From Flavobacterium sp. (GTDB lineage: Bacteria; Bacteroidota; Bacteroidia; Flavobacteriales; Flavobacteriaceae), in NCBI RefSeq assembly GCF_027484205.1, contig NZ_JAIXUB010000013.1, positions 124,001 to 188,000 on the forward strand: a DNA stretch of 64,000 nt. The letters run 5' to 3'. The notes beneath the pieces were generated by a model. The model worked only from the letters and a program-made list of their open reading frames with translations. It had not been told where the DNA came from and did not search any database. A program made the translations under genes and the position numbers. Below, piece by piece: positions 43,379-53,597 of the stretch (its first letter is position 1; every line of letters starts with the position of its first letter).

Positions 43379-46300
43379 ATGAGAAAAAAACTTTTACTTC
43401 TGTTAGTGTTACTAAACACAATGCTTTACGCTCAAAAAACTACTGAATTCAATGATGACTTTCTTAACAATATATTTGACAATTATGGAAACAGATATTC
43501 TTTACAAGATTTACAATTAAAAAAAGACCGTAATCAACAAAACGAATCTAGATTTATAGATAATACCTGTGATTCTGGAATATTCAGACTTCATTTTGAT
43601 ACAGGTTCAGGAATGATAGATGGCGAGCATGTTGCTGCAGCTGCAAGAAGAGCTGTTGTATGTCAAGTTTTTCATGACATAAGCGAGTTTTTGAATACTC
43701 CTCTAAAAACAAACGGATTAAATAATAGAGTTGAAATTTGGGTGAGAAATTCTAGTGCTTTAGTTGGAACTAATATTTTAGGTCAGGCATCAGGATTTTA
43801 TAGTGTTCCTCTCAATCCAACTGCTGCAAATGTTAATGGAGGAATAATTGACAATGAAATTTGGAAAACAATACAAACAGGTTTGGACTCTTACAGAAAT
43901 ATTGCTTCTAGTTTTTCAATGTTAAACTTTGGAGAAGTTACTAATTCAGGTTCATACTTTCATGGAATGTTATTAATTAATCCATCTATAAATTGGAATT
44001 TAGATTTATCAGCTAATCCACCGCCATTAACTAAAGATTTATATACAGTCGTTTTACATGAAGTAACACATGCATTAGGTATTGTTAGTTTGATTGACGC
44101 AAATGGAAATTCAACATTAGGTAATGGAAGTTTTAATTATTATACAAGATATGATACTTTTCTTAGAGATTCAAATGGAATCAATTTAATTACAAATAAT
44201 ACAACATGTGAAATGTATAATTATACTTTTACTAATAATGTAAATATTTTGCATCCTAATTGTAGTAATCCTTCGGGATTACAATCTCCTAACATTATTG
44301 CTGATGAAACTGATGACTGTAATACGACAATCCGCTTCAACAATTTACCCGTTTATAGACCAACTTGTTTTGAAAATGGTAGTAGTTTGAGTCATTTTGA
44401 AGATGAATGTTTTACAAATTCAATTGGACTTCCAAATGGCGATAACAATTACTTTGTCATGAGTAATGCATTAGCAAATAATGCAAAAAGATTTTTAACA
44501 CCCGAAGAACGTAATGTTCTATGTCAGTTAGGTTACACTACAAATCAAACCTACTCTATAAACGGGAATGAAGTCTTTGATTATGGAAATGGTTGCCAAG
44601 GAATTAGAATAGCAGGTGTTAATGATGGATTAGATTTGTCAACCGGAAATTATCTTTATAGACCTATACAAGGTCAAGATTTTATATTCCCAATAGCCAC
44701 AAATAATATTTTAAATAATGACATTTCTTCATCATCTAATATTGGCTTTACATGCTTAGAGGATGTGTATGATATAAATGCTTATATACCAACTACTTCA
44801 GGAAATGCAACAACAACAGTAATTTTTAATAGTAGTCAAATAGGATTGCATTTGTTACGATACATTCCAATTGATCTGAACACTAACGAGTTAGGCAATA
44901 TTACCTACATATATCTATTTGTTGAAACACCGAATGTTCACAATGGAGGAGTTTGTGATATACCACCATCTGTTTGTAACTTAGTTAGAAATGGTGATTT
45001 TGAATTTTTTGAAGGATTGTCTGCACCCAATCTTATTGTTAGCCCAACTGGTTCAGTATGTTTTTGGAACAGAGCTAATAATGGAACACCTGATTATTTT
45101 AGACCTAATCATCCATATATAAACAACAGAATCCCTTGTAATTCTCTTGGTGATCAAGAAGTTAACAGTGGTAATTCTTATATAGGAATAGGATTAGGAA
45201 ACAATGCAAATGAAAATATTTCAACTCTATTAAATGAAACATTATTACCTAATACAGAATACACATTAACCTTCAATGTTTCTCTTGCTGATGGTTTAAG
45301 AAGAATATCAAGACCAATACAAGTTTATCTCCGCAATGGAATTCAAACTTATCCTGGAATGGCTGATATTCCTTTAATAAACAATACTAATGAACTTTTG
45401 ATAAACACTTCTGCTATCAATGACTTTTCAGGATGGACAACAATTACATTAACATTTAATACTGGAAATAGAGCTAATTTAAATGCTTTGTATATTGGAG
45501 GATTTAATACATTAAGCATCCCTAATACAATTAATCCAATAAACTCTATAACTACAAACTGCACTTTTACTACTTATAACAATCCTAGTGGCACATATTA
45601 TTATTTAGACAATGTTAGATTAGTAAGAAAAGAAGATAGCAATCTAAATTTACCAGTTAATATTTGTTTAAATGAAACATTAAATAATCTAAATCAATTT
45701 ATTGAATTAGCTAATCTAAACGGTACTTTTACAGGAAATGGTGTCACAGGAAATACTTTTGATGCTACAACGGCTGGTATTGGAATTCATACAATTACAT
45801 ATACATATCAAAACAATCTTGGTTGTGAAATGGTAATAACTGATACAATTGAAGTTCTTCCTGGTAACAATGCTGGAACATTATCAGGAAACCAAAACAT
45901 CTTTACAAATCAAACGACAACAATTACATCAACTGAAACTGGCGGAACTTGGTCTTCAAGCGATACTTCGATTGCAACTGTTGATGCAAATGGTGTTGTA
46001 ACTCCAATAACTGCAAGTGTTGTATCTATTTTATATACTGATAGTAATTCACCTAATTGTCCTCCAGACGTTGAGAGTATTATAATAACAATTCAAGACT
46101 TATGTCAAAATGCAACATCTTGGAACGGTACATCATGGAGTAATGGTACTCCTAGCATAACAACATATGTTGAGATTACTGGTGATTATGATATGAGTTT
46201 AAACACAAGCCTTCTAAGTTTTGATGCTTGTCGAGTTCGAGTAGTTAGCCCAGCGAGAGTGGTTGTTGCGGCTTCTAAGTATGTAAATATTAATTATGAA

Positions 46301-49300
46301 CTTGTAGTGGAATCTGGAGCTACATTTGAAGTTAATGATGATGCTTCATTAGTACAAATAAATAATCAAAATAATAATCAAGGTAATATTATTTATCATA
46401 GAGATGTAATGGTTAACCAGTTTGATTACGTTTACTGGTCATCACCAATTAGTAATTTTAATATAAATAATCTTTCTCCTGCGACATCTCCATCACTTAT
46501 TTTTAGATGGAATCCTAATGCTACAAATCCAAATGGTAGCTCGGGATATTGGATAAATGCTAATAATTCCATTATGGAAGCAGGAAAAGGATATATCATT
46601 AGAGTTCCAATGAGTTATGCACCTTCACCAGATCAAAACTTTACAGCTACTTTTTCAAATGGTATACCAAATAATGGAATTATTCATAAAGCTGTAGGTA
46701 GAGGAGATTATGTAGGTGCTGATATTCCTATTAGTAATAGTAGTCCAATTACCTCAATTTCAGATAATTTTAATTTAATTGGAAATCCATATCCTAGTGC
46801 AATCGATCCAGAATTATTTTTAGATGACCCAGATAATATTAATGTTATTGACGGATGCCTTTATTTGTGGAAACATGGCATAGGACTTAGTGCAACAGAA
46901 GTAAGTCCTTTCTACGCATCTTATCAACAAAATTATTCTGTAAATGATTATGACACATACAACAGTACGGGTACACAAAGTGGACCAGGTGTATTAAAAG
47001 TTGCTGGAGGACAAGGGTTCTTTGTTATTATGAAAGATGAGGCATCTACAGTTCTTGAATCTGGTAATACTCATTTTGTTACTTTTAGAAATGAAATGAG
47101 GGATAAAACATTTAATAACAATAATTTTTATAGAAATTCAAACGTAAACTCAACAACTAATCCAGTAGAGAAACACAGAATATGGTTAGATTTAGCTAAT
47201 TCTAATAATGAATCGATTAGAACTTTAATTGGATATGTAACTGGTGCGACAATGCTAAGAGATCGTTCTTATGATGCTCCAACGCAAGTTTCAAATTTGT
47301 TTTCATTTTACTCTTTAATAGGAAATGAAAAATTAAACATACAAGGTAGATCGCTCCCATTCGATAATAATGATATAGTTCCTATAGGCATGAATATAAC
47401 TGCAAACGGAAATTATACCTTTGCAATTTATACAACAGATGGAATTTTTAATCAAAATCAAAATATTTATATTTATGATTCTGTTTTAGATAGTTATCAT
47501 AACATAAAGGTTGCACCATACACTTTCTATGCAACAGTTGGTAGATATGATGACCGTTTTAAGGTAGTATATAAACTTCCAACGCCAACATTTGATGAAA
47601 TTTCACCTGTATGTAATGGAACAACAATAAACGCCTTACCAACAATTTCTAATAATGGCATATTAGGTTCATGGTCACCAGCTATAAATAATACACAAAC
47701 AACTACTTACACTTTTACACCAAATGAAGATGTAAACAATACCACAACATTAACAATAAATATTTTACAAGGAACAACATATTATCAAGATAGCGATAAT
47801 GATGGTTATGGAAATCCGAATGTAAATCTGCAATCTTGTGAAGGTGCTCCAAGTGGTTATGTAACTTTAGGAACTGATTGCGATGATACTAATAACTTAA
47901 TTCATCCAAATGCTGTTGATGTTTGTTATGACGGTATTGATAATGATTGTAACGGAATTATTGATAATTCATGTGTTCCAATTACTGGTTCATTACCTAC
48001 ATCAATTTGTGGAACAACACTTTCAGGTTGGTATTCAACAATAACTGCAAATTGGACAAATTTTGCACAAGGATATCGTTTTAAAATCACAAAAGTTGAT
48101 ATGGTTACTAATGAGCCATTAGCACCAGCTGTCATTGTCGATAGACCTGTAAATAACATTTCATTAGCTAACGTTCCGGGAACTACATATAACTCAAGAT
48201 ATATGATTGAAATAGCTGTTAAATATAATAATGTTTGGCAACCATTTTATGGTCCAGCTTGTTTTGTAAACACTCCTAATCCTGTTGCAACAATAGGAAC
48301 ACATTGTGGCAGTACATTAACAGCAATGAATCAATGGATTTATACTTCACCAGTTTCTAACGTTACAGCTTATAAATTTAGAGTTACTAGAATAATTGAC
48401 GGAGTTCCAACAGGTATTTCTCAAGAAACAACTCAACCTACAAATAGATTTAACATGACACAATTATCAGGAATTTTATATAATTGTACTTATAAAGTTG
48501 AAGTTTCGCTAAGAAATACTGACGGAACATTTTTACCATATAATGTACCATGCAACGTAACTACGCCAAATATTCCTATTCCTCAAATTGAATGTGTATC
48601 AACTAATTTGGCCGCAACTAATTCTTATATAAATGCTTATTATTTATCAAGCGCAATGTATTATCGTTTTGTAGTAGAAAATTTGAGTACAAATCAAATA
48701 GGAATTTATGATAGCACTACACGTCAATTAAGACTAACTGGTATTACAAATTATTCACCAGTGCTTTCTACACCATTTGTAACCTATAATACGTCATATA
48801 AAGTTAAAGTTGCCATACTTCCTTCTGCTAATGAAGTAGGTGAATTTAGTTCAGAATGTATCTTTACTACACCACCATTTCCTGTAACGCAACTTCAAAC
48901 AAGTCAATGTAATTATACAGCAAATAGTAATACTGAATATATCTATGCTAATATTGTTAGTGGTGTTTCTCAATACAAATTTAGACTGACAAATACTTCA
49001 CTTGGATATTCTCAATTTGCTTTAAGACCTTTAAGAGCTTTTTCATTAAATATGTTTACTGGACTTCAATCTGGTACAACTTATTCTGTAGATGTAAGTG
49101 TTTTAATTAATGGAATTTGGGGTCCATTTGGAAATGCATGTAATATTACTACTCCAGGAAGTATAGCAAGAACAAATACACCATCAACATTAAAAAATAG
49201 TTTTGATGTAAAAGTAGTTCCAAATCCATTTTCTGAAAATTTTGAGATAAAAGTTACCTCACCTTCAAATGAAATATTGAAAATTAAAGTTTTTGATAAT

Positions 49301-49444
49301 TTAGGAAGACTTTTAGACGATTTTGAATCTACAATTGAAAATTTAAATCAAAGTAGTATTGGAAACAAATATCTTTCAGGTGTTTACAACATAATTATTC
49401 AACAAAATGATGAAGTTAAAACACTTAAAGTAATTAAAAGATAA
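43379..49444 (+). CDS. Giant secreted zincin-like multidomain protein, T9SS cargo
   Basis: This 2021-aa protein has a signal peptide (MRKKLLLLLVLLNTMLYAQ). An N-terminal metalloprotease-like region follows, with LHEVTHALGIVS (HExxH near 227-231). The middle contains Big2-like Ig domains and large beta-rich segments. A MopE-type metal-binding motif (about 1468-1535, DSDNDGYGNPN and DNDCNGIIDNSC) comes next, then about four or five fibronectin-like repeats, then a T9SS type A domain (last 75 residues). The third zinc ligand of metzincins (HExxHxxGxxH) is Ser in the 11-residue form, so activity is uncertain. It is probably a surface protein. Confidence 0.85.
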   Translation: MRKKLLLLLVLLNTMLYAQKTTEFNDDFLNNIFDNYGNRYSLQDLQLKKDRNQQNESRFIDNTCDSGIFRLHFDTGSGMIDGEHVAAAARRAVVCQVFHDISEFLNTPLKTNGLNNRVEIWVRNSSALVGTNILGQASGFYSVPLNPTAANVNGGIIDNEIWKTIQTGLDSYRNIASSFSMLNFGEVTNSGSYFHGMLLINPSINWNLDLSANPPPLTKDLYTVVLHEVTHALGIVSLIDANGNSTLGNGSFNYYTRYDTFLRDSNGINLITNNTTCEMYNYTFTNNVNILHPNCSNPSGLQSPNIIADETDDCNTTIRFNNLPVYRPTCFENGSSLSHFEDECFTNSIGLPNGDNNYFVMSNALANNAKRFLTPEERNVLCQLGYTTNQTYSINGNEVFDYGNGCQGIRIAGVNDGLDLSTGNYLYRPIQGQDFIFPIATNNILNNDISSSSNIGFTCLEDVYDINAYIPTTSGNATTTVIFNSSQIGLHLLRYIPIDLNTNELGNITYIYLFVETPNVHNGGVCDIPPSVCNLVRNGDFEFFEGLSAPNLIVSPTGSVCFWNRANNGTPDYFRPNHPYINNRIPCNSLGDQEVNSGNSYIGIGLGNNANENISTLLNETLLPNTEYTLTFNVSLADGLRRISRPIQVYLRNGIQTYPGMADIPLINNTNELLINTSAINDFSGWTTITLTFNTGNRANLNALYIGGFNTLSIPNTINPINSITTNCTFTTYNNPSGTYYYLDNVRLVRKEDSNLNLPVNICLNETLNNLNQFIELANLNGTFTGNGVTGNTFDATTAGIGIHTITYTYQNNLGCEMVITDTIEVLPGNNAGTLSGNQNIFTNQTTTITSTETGGTWSSSDTSIATVDANGVVTPITASVVSILYTDSNSPNCPPDVESIIITIQDLCQNATSWNGTSWSNGTPSITTYVEITGDYDMSLNTSLLSFDACRVRVVSPARVVVAASKYVNINYELVVESGATFEVNDDASLVQINNQNNNQGNIIYHRDVMVNQFDYVYWSSPISNFNINNLSPATSPSLIFRWNPNATNPNGSSGYWINANNSIMEAGKGYIIRVPMSYAPSPDQNFTATFSNGIPNNGIIHKAVGRGDYVGADIPISNSSPITSISDNFNLIGNPYPSAIDPELFLDDPDNINVIDGCLYLWKHGIGLSATEVSPFYASYQQNYSVNDYDTYNSTGTQSGPGVLKVAGGQGFFVIMKDEASTVLESGNTHFVTFRNEMRDKTFNNNNFYRNSNVNSTTNPVEKHRIWLDLANSNNESIRTLIGYVTGATMLRDRSYDAPTQVSNLFSFYSLIGNEKLNIQGRSLPFDNNDIVPIGMNITANGNYTFAIYTTDGIFNQNQNIYIYDSVLDSYHNIKVAPYTFYATVGRYDDRFKVVYKLPTPTFDEISPVCNGTTINALPTISNNGILGSWSPAINNTQTTTYTFTPNEDVNNTTTLTINILQGTTYYQDSDNDGYGNPNVNLQSCEGAPSGYVTLGTDCDDTNNLIHPNAVDVCYDGIDNDCNGIIDNSCVPITGSLPTSICGTTLSGWYSTITANWTNFAQGYRFKITKVDMVTNEPLAPAVIVDRPVNNISLANVPGTTYNSRYMIEIAVKYNNVWQPFYGPACFVNTPNPVATIGTHCGSTLTAMNQWIYTSPVSNVTAYKFRVTRIIDGVPTGISQETTQPTNRFNMTQLSGILYNCTYKVEVSLRNTDGTFLPYNVPCNVTTPNIPIPQIECVSTNLAATNSYINAYYLSSAMYYRFVVENLSTNQIGIYDSTTRQLRLTGITNYSPVLSTPFVTYNTSYKVKVAILPSANEVGEFSSECIFTTPPFPVTQLQTSQCNYTANSNTEYIYANIVSGVSQYKFRLTNTSLGYSQFALRPLRAFSLNMFTGLQSGTTYSVDVSVLINGIWGPFGNACNITTPGSIARTNTPSTLKNSFDVKVVPNPFSENFEIKVTSPSNEILKIKVFDNLGRLLDDFESTIENLNQSSIGNKYLSGVYNIIIQQNDEVKTLKVIKR

Positions 49445-49536
49445 GTGAAATCTAATTTTTGAGGCATTTGAAAAAATGCTTTGTATAAATTACATGAAAA
49501 AATTTTAATTTTTATAACTACTATAAATACATAAAT

Positions 49537-49572
49537 AAAAAAGCGTGAAGTTTAATTACTTCACGCTTTTTT
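49537..49572. terminator. Bidirectional terminator between the zincin and lipoprotein genes
   Basis: AAAAAAGCGTGAAGT (49537-49551) and ACTTCACGCTTTTTT (49558-49572) form a perfect 15-bp stem with a 6-nt loop. It serves both convergent genes. Confidence 0.88.
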
Positions 49573-49591
49573 GGTTTGAATAATTTATTAC

Positions 49592-50059
49592 TTACTGAAT
49601 ATTTTCAGCTCTAAATTCACCTTCAGTAACAGTGTAGGTTGCACCTTCATTTGTTCCTACGAATGAGAAAGTTCCTTTAATAACATCAGCATTAACTTGA
49701 GTTATAGTTACAGTTCCTGATTCATTATCTGAAGCTGCTTCTGTTTCAAAATCAGAATAACTTGCTCCATAAGCATCAACATTTGATGGTTCATCAGTAA
49801 TAGAATAAGTTCCTGTTGCAACATCTAAAGGAAAGTATAATGTCAAAGATTTTCCGTTTGTTGTAAATCCTGTTAACGATTTACTTAAAGAATTGATAAC
49901 TTCAGGATCAGAAACTTCTACTAAAGTTCCGTTAATTTTATATTTCAAATAAAATGTATCTGAACTACTTCCACCATCACCATCAGAGCTACAATTAACT
50001 AATAGAGAACTTGTTAATACTAAGACTAATAAAACCGTTAATTTTTTTAATGCTTTCAT
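49592..50059 (-). CDS. Small lipoprotein, DUF-like, unknown
   Basis: This 155-aa lipoprotein has its lipobox in SSLLVNCSSDGDGGSS. The mature domain is a compact beta-rich fold that ends in TYTVTEGEFRAENIQ and carries many Asp/Ser/Thr. I recognise no family. The Gly/Asp linker after the lipidated Cys is usual for surface lipoproteins of Bacteroidota. It has a perfect -7 element TATATTTG upstream and shares its terminator with the giant zincin gene. Confidence 0.7.
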   Translation of the reverse strand: MKALKKLTVLLVLVLTSSLLVNCSSDGDGGSSSDTFYLKYKINGTLVEVSDPEVINSLSKSLTGFTTNGKSLTLYFPLDVATGTYSITDEPSNVDAYGASYSDFETEAASDNESGTVTITQVNADVIKGTFSFVGTNEGATYTVTEGEFRAENIQ

Positions 50060-50088
50060 AATTTGCTTTTTGTTTAAATTTTAGGTGG

Positions 50089-50096
50089 CAAATATA
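50089..50096 (-). promoter_or_regulatory. Predicted -7 element of the small lipoprotein gene
   Basis: TATATTTG on the minus strand fits TAnnTTTG, 30 bp before the start codon at 50059. Confidence 0.55.
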
Positions 50097-50208
50097 TTCT
50101 TACCATTTTTAATAATCATAAAAAAATGCTAAACTTTAACATTTTACAAAATAATTTACAAAATCATCGTTTTATATATAGTAAATTGCACCAAAATTAA
50201 ATGCCATT

Positions 50209-51792
50209 ATGGATAAAATTAAAATACTTTGGGTGGACGACGAAATTGATTTGTTAAAACCTCACATCCTATTTTTAGAAAAGAAAAATTATGAAGTTAC
50301 CACCTGTAATAATGGTCGTGATGCTGTAGATATTTTTGCCGAAAACAATTTTGATATTGTTTTTCTAGATGAAAATATGCCCGGAATGAGTGGTTTAGAA
50401 ACACTTTCAGAAATAAAAGAAAAAAAATCTTCAACGCCAGTAATCATGATTACAAAAAGTGAAGAAGAATATATAATGGAGGAAGCAATTGGCTCTAAAA
50501 TTGCCGATTATCTTATCAAACCAGTAAATCCAAATCAGATTTTATTGAGTTTGAAAAAGAATTTAGACCATTCAAGATTAGTATCCGAGAAAACAACTTT
50601 AGATTATCAGAAAGAGTTTAGAAAAATTGCAATGGAAATGGCAATGGTAAATTCCTATGAAGATTGGATTGAACTTTATAAAAAACTATTATTTTGGGAA
50701 TTAGAACTTGAAAATATTGAAGATTCTAATTTAATTGATATTCTTGAATCTCAAAAAGTGGAAGCTAACTCGCAATTTGGTAAGTTTATAGAACGAAATT
50801 ATGAAGATTGGTTCGAACCAAAAGCAGAAACCCGAGGCAAAGCCGAACAGAGCAAAGCTAAACCAATTCAATCCCACACACTTTTCAGAGAATTAGTTGT
50901 TCCTGAATTGGTAAAAAAAGATAAGCCAGTTCTTTTTGTAGTTATCGATAATCTTCGCTACGATCAATGGAAAGCGATGGAAAGTACTGTAAATAATTAT
51001 TACAAACTTGAGAAGGAAACACCTTATTTTGCAATGCTTCCTACAGCTACACAATATGCAAGAAATGCCATATTTTCGGGATTAACACCTTTAGAAATGG
51101 AAAAACAATTTCCGCAATATTGGAAAAATGATATTGAAGATGGCGGAAAAAACTTGTATGAAGCCGAATTTTTAACAGCTCATTTAAAACGTTTGGGATT
51201 AAATCTAAAACAAGATTATTTTAAAATTACAAATCTCGCTGGTGGAAAAAAATTGGCTGATAATTTTAGAAGCTTAAAAGACAATGATTTGGTGACTGTA
51301 GTTTACAATTTTGTTGATATGCTGTCACACGCAAAAACTGAAATGGATGTTGTAAAAGAATTAGCATCAGATGATAAAGCGTATCGTTCCTTAACTTTAA
51401 GTTGGTTTAAAAATTCACCGCTTTTAGAGATTATTCAACAAGCGCAAAAACTTGGTTTTAAATTAATTATAACCACAGACCACGGAACAATAAATGTAAA
51501 AAATCCTTCAAAAGTTATTGGAGATAAAAACACAAGTTTAAATCTTAGATACAAAACGGGAAGAAGTTTAACCTATGAAGATAAAGATGTTTATGTTGTA
51601 AAAGACCCGAAGAAAATTGGACTTCCTGCTATAAATATGAGTAGTTCTTTTATCTTTGCAAAAAATGATTATTTCTTGGCTTATGTCAATAATTATAATC
51701 ATTATGTGAGTTATTACAGAAATACCTATCAACACGGAGGAATATCTTTAGAAGAGGTTATTGTACCTTTTTTGGTTTTTAATCCGAGGTAA
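50209..51792 (+). CDS. porX: PorX, response regulator with PglZ domain
   Basis: This 527-aa protein has a receiver domain (ILWVDDEIDLL; phospho-acceptor region IVFLDENMPGMSG). A helical linker follows, then an alkaline-phosphatase-like PglZ domain (VLFVVIDNLRYDQWK, LIITTDHGTINV). In Bacteroidota this is PorX, which with the kinase PorY controls T9SS function. The linker near residues 205-222 has an unusual Ala/Lys/Glu/Gln stretch (KAETRGKAEQSKAKP) with higher GC than its surroundings. The T9SS cargo genes in this window fit. Confidence 0.92.
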   Translation: MDKIKILWVDDEIDLLKPHILFLEKKNYEVTTCNNGRDAVDIFAENNFDIVFLDENMPGMSGLETLSEIKEKKSSTPVIMITKSEEEYIMEEAIGSKIADYLIKPVNPNQILLSLKKNLDHSRLVSEKTTLDYQKEFRKIAMEMAMVNSYEDWIELYKKLLFWELELENIEDSNLIDILESQKVEANSQFGKFIERNYEDWFEPKAETRGKAEQSKAKPIQSHTLFRELVVPELVKKDKPVLFVVIDNLRYDQWKAMESTVNNYYKLEKETPYFAMLPTATQYARNAIFSGLTPLEMEKQFPQYWKNDIEDGGKNLYEAEFLTAHLKRLGLNLKQDYFKITNLAGGKKLADNFRSLKDNDLVTVVYNFVDMLSHAKTEMDVVKELASDDKAYRSLTLSWFKNSPLLEIIQQAQKLGFKLIITTDHGTINVKNPSKVIGDKNTSLNLRYKTGRSLTYEDKDVYVVKDPKKIGLPAINMSSSFIFAKNDYFLAYVNNYNHYVSYYRNTYQHGGISLEEVIVPFLVFNPR

Positions 51793-51797
51793 AATTC

Positions 51798-51875
51798 AGT
51801 TGGAAGATGGAAGCTAGAAGAAGTAAGTTATTTTCATTAATCATCAACTTCTAACTACCATCTTCCATCTTCAAA
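51798..51875. repeat. Imperfect inverted repeat between porX and tsaE
   Basis: GAAGATGGAAGCTAGAAG on the left matches the reverse of CTTCTAACTACCATCTTCC on the right with a small insertion. It is a REP-like spacer of its own sequence family. Confidence 0.6.
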
Positions 51876-51884
51876 CTTAAAAAC

Positions 51885-52295
51885 ATGGAGATACTATTTT
51901 CACTAGACGAAATTGATATTGTTGCAAAAAAAATTCTTTCAGAAAATCCAAAAAAAGTAATTCTTTTTAATGGTGCAATGGGAGTTGGAAAAACAACTTT
52001 AATAAAATCATTGGCTAAAAATCTTGGCGTAAATAATGCTACAAGCAGCCCAACCTTTTCTTTAGTTAATGAATACCAAATAACTGCTAATCAATATATT
52101 TATCATTTTGACGTTTACCGTTTAAAGAAAGAATCTGAAGCACTAGATATTGGAATTGATGAATATTTATATTCTGGAAATTGGTGTTTCATAGAATGGG
52201 CAGAGAATATTCCAAATCTAATTCCAGAGGAACATTCTGTTGTTTCAATTGAATTACTTCCAGATGGCAAACGACGTTTAATTCTTAATTTATAA
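51885..52295 (+). CDS. tsaE: tRNA threonylcarbamoyladenosine protein TsaE
   Basis: This 136-aa ATPase has a P-loop in LFNGAMGVGKTTLIKSL, followed by SSPTFSLVNEY and FHFDVYRL-like HFDVYRLKKES. TsaE supports threonylcarbamoylation of A37 in ANN-decoding tRNAs with TsaB/TsaD. The length is standard. It lies 92 bp after porX and about 50 bp before ald in the same direction. Confidence 0.94.
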   Translation: MEILFSLDEIDIVAKKILSENPKKVILFNGAMGVGKTTLIKSLAKNLGVNNATSSPTFSLVNEYQITANQYIYHFDVYRLKKESEALDIGIDEYLYSGNWCFIEWAENIPNLIPEEHSVVSIELLPDGKRRLILNL

Positions 52296-52345
52296 TTATT
52301 AATTAAGAATTTTTATGTAATTTGTGCCAATATTCATTTGTAACT

Positions 52346-53539
52346 ATGCCACTTACACCATTTACAAAACAACAACTACTTCCTCAAGAAGAAAAGCTTG
52401 AAATTGCTCGCCATAAAAGCGAATTGTTTATTGGAATTCCGAAAGAAACAAGCTATCAAGAGCGAAGAATATGCCTTACGCCAGATGCTGTTCACTCCTT
52501 GACAGCTCATGGTCATCGTATTTTAATCGAAGCTGGAGCTGGAGAAAGTTCGAGTTACTCAGATAAAGAATATAGTGATAATGGTGCTGAAATCACAAAT
52601 GACACTAAAAAAGTATTGTCTTGTCCAATGCTTCTTAAAGTAGAACCACCAACAATGGCAGAAATTGAAATGATGAATCCAAATTCGATTATCATTTCGG
52701 CTATTCAATTAAAAACCAGAAAAAAAGAATATTTTGAAGCGCTTACTAAAAAGAAAATCACTGCTTTAGCTTTTGAATATATAAAAGATGAAGATGGTTC
52801 TTATCCAGCTGTAAAATCTCTTAGTGAAATTGCAGGAACGGCTTCGATACTCATTGCGGCTGAATTAATGATTAACAATCAATTTGGTAAAGGATTGTTA
52901 TTTGGAAATATAACAGGAGTTCCTCCAACAGATGTTGTAATAATTGGTGCTGGAACTGTGGGCGAATTTGCGGCAAAAACCGCAGTTGGATTAGGAGCAA
53001 ATGTGAAAATATTTGATAATTCTATTACAAAATTACGCCGATTACAAAACAATTTGAGTCAACGTGTATCAACTTCGACGATTCAACCTAAAGCACTTTT
53101 AAAAGCATTACGTCGTTGCGATGTTGCCATTGGAGCAATGCGAGGAAAAGACAGATGCCCAATTGTAGTGACAGAAACAATGGTAGAACACATGAAAAAA
53201 GGTGCTGTTATTGTTGATGTTAGTATCGATACTGGAGGTTGTTTTGAAACTTCAGAAATAACCACACATGAAAAACCTACCTTTATTAAAAATGATGTAG
53301 TACATTATTGTGTTCCTAATATACCATCTAGATATTCAAAGACGGCATCACTTTCTATCAGCAACATCATTACTCCTTATTTACTACAAATTGCTGAAGA
53401 TGGCGGAATTGAGAGTTCCATTCGATGCAACAAAGGATTGAAAAACGGAGTATATCTCTATCACGGAATCTTAACAAACAAAGCCATTGGTGATTGGTTT
53501 AATTTACCAGATAGCGATATCAATTTAATAGTTTTTTAA
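52346..53539 (+). CDS. ald: Alanine dehydrogenase
   Basis: From the ATG at 52346 (MPLTPFTKQQLL) the protein has 397 aa. The track start at 52322 is a TTG within the promoter-like AT region, so it is rejected. Features are the N-terminal alanine dehydrogenase/PNT domain (FIGIPKETSYQERRICLTPDAV) and the NAD-binding fold (VVIIGAGTVGEFAAKTAVGLGANVKIFDN). It interconverts alanine and pyruvate plus ammonia. Substrate identity is the usual annotation for this fold in Flavobacteriia and not independently shown here. Confidence 0.88.
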   Translation: MPLTPFTKQQLLPQEEKLEIARHKSELFIGIPKETSYQERRICLTPDAVHSLTAHGHRILIEAGAGESSSYSDKEYSDNGAEITNDTKKVLSCPMLLKVEPPTMAEIEMMNPNSIIISAIQLKTRKKEYFEALTKKKITALAFEYIKDEDGSYPAVKSLSEIAGTASILIAAELMINNQFGKGLLFGNITGVPPTDVVIIGAGTVGEFAAKTAVGLGANVKIFDNSITKLRRLQNNLSQRVSTSTIQPKALLKALRRCDVAIGAMRGKDRCPIVVTETMVEHMKKGAVIVDVSIDTGGCFETSEITTHEKPTFIKNDVVHYCVPNIPSRYSKTASLSISNIITPYLLQIAEDGGIESSIRCNKGLKNGVYLYHGILTNKAIGDWFNLPDSDINLIVF

Positions 53540-53573
53540 ATCATCAAATTTGTAAATATTCTAATCTTTAGAT

Positions 53574-53581
53574 TACCTTTG
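53574..53581 (+). promoter_or_regulatory. Predicted promoter of the small membrane protein gene
   Basis: TACCTTTG fits TAnnTTTG, 16 bp before the ATG. TTTG at 53549-53552 gives a -33 element with a 21-nt spacer. Confidence 0.6.
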
Positions 53582-53597
53582 CAAAAAAAATTACAAT

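Noticed and set aside
50209-51792. PglZ domain as part of a BREX defence system
   Set aside because: The receiver domain plus PglZ is the PorX architecture, and no BREX partners (BrxL, BrxC, PglX) are nearby.
52322-52345. TTG start of alanine dehydrogenase in the ORF track
   Set aside because: The eight extra residues (MCQYSFVT) are not family-like and fall in promoter-like sequence. The ATG at 52346 gives the usual N-terminus.
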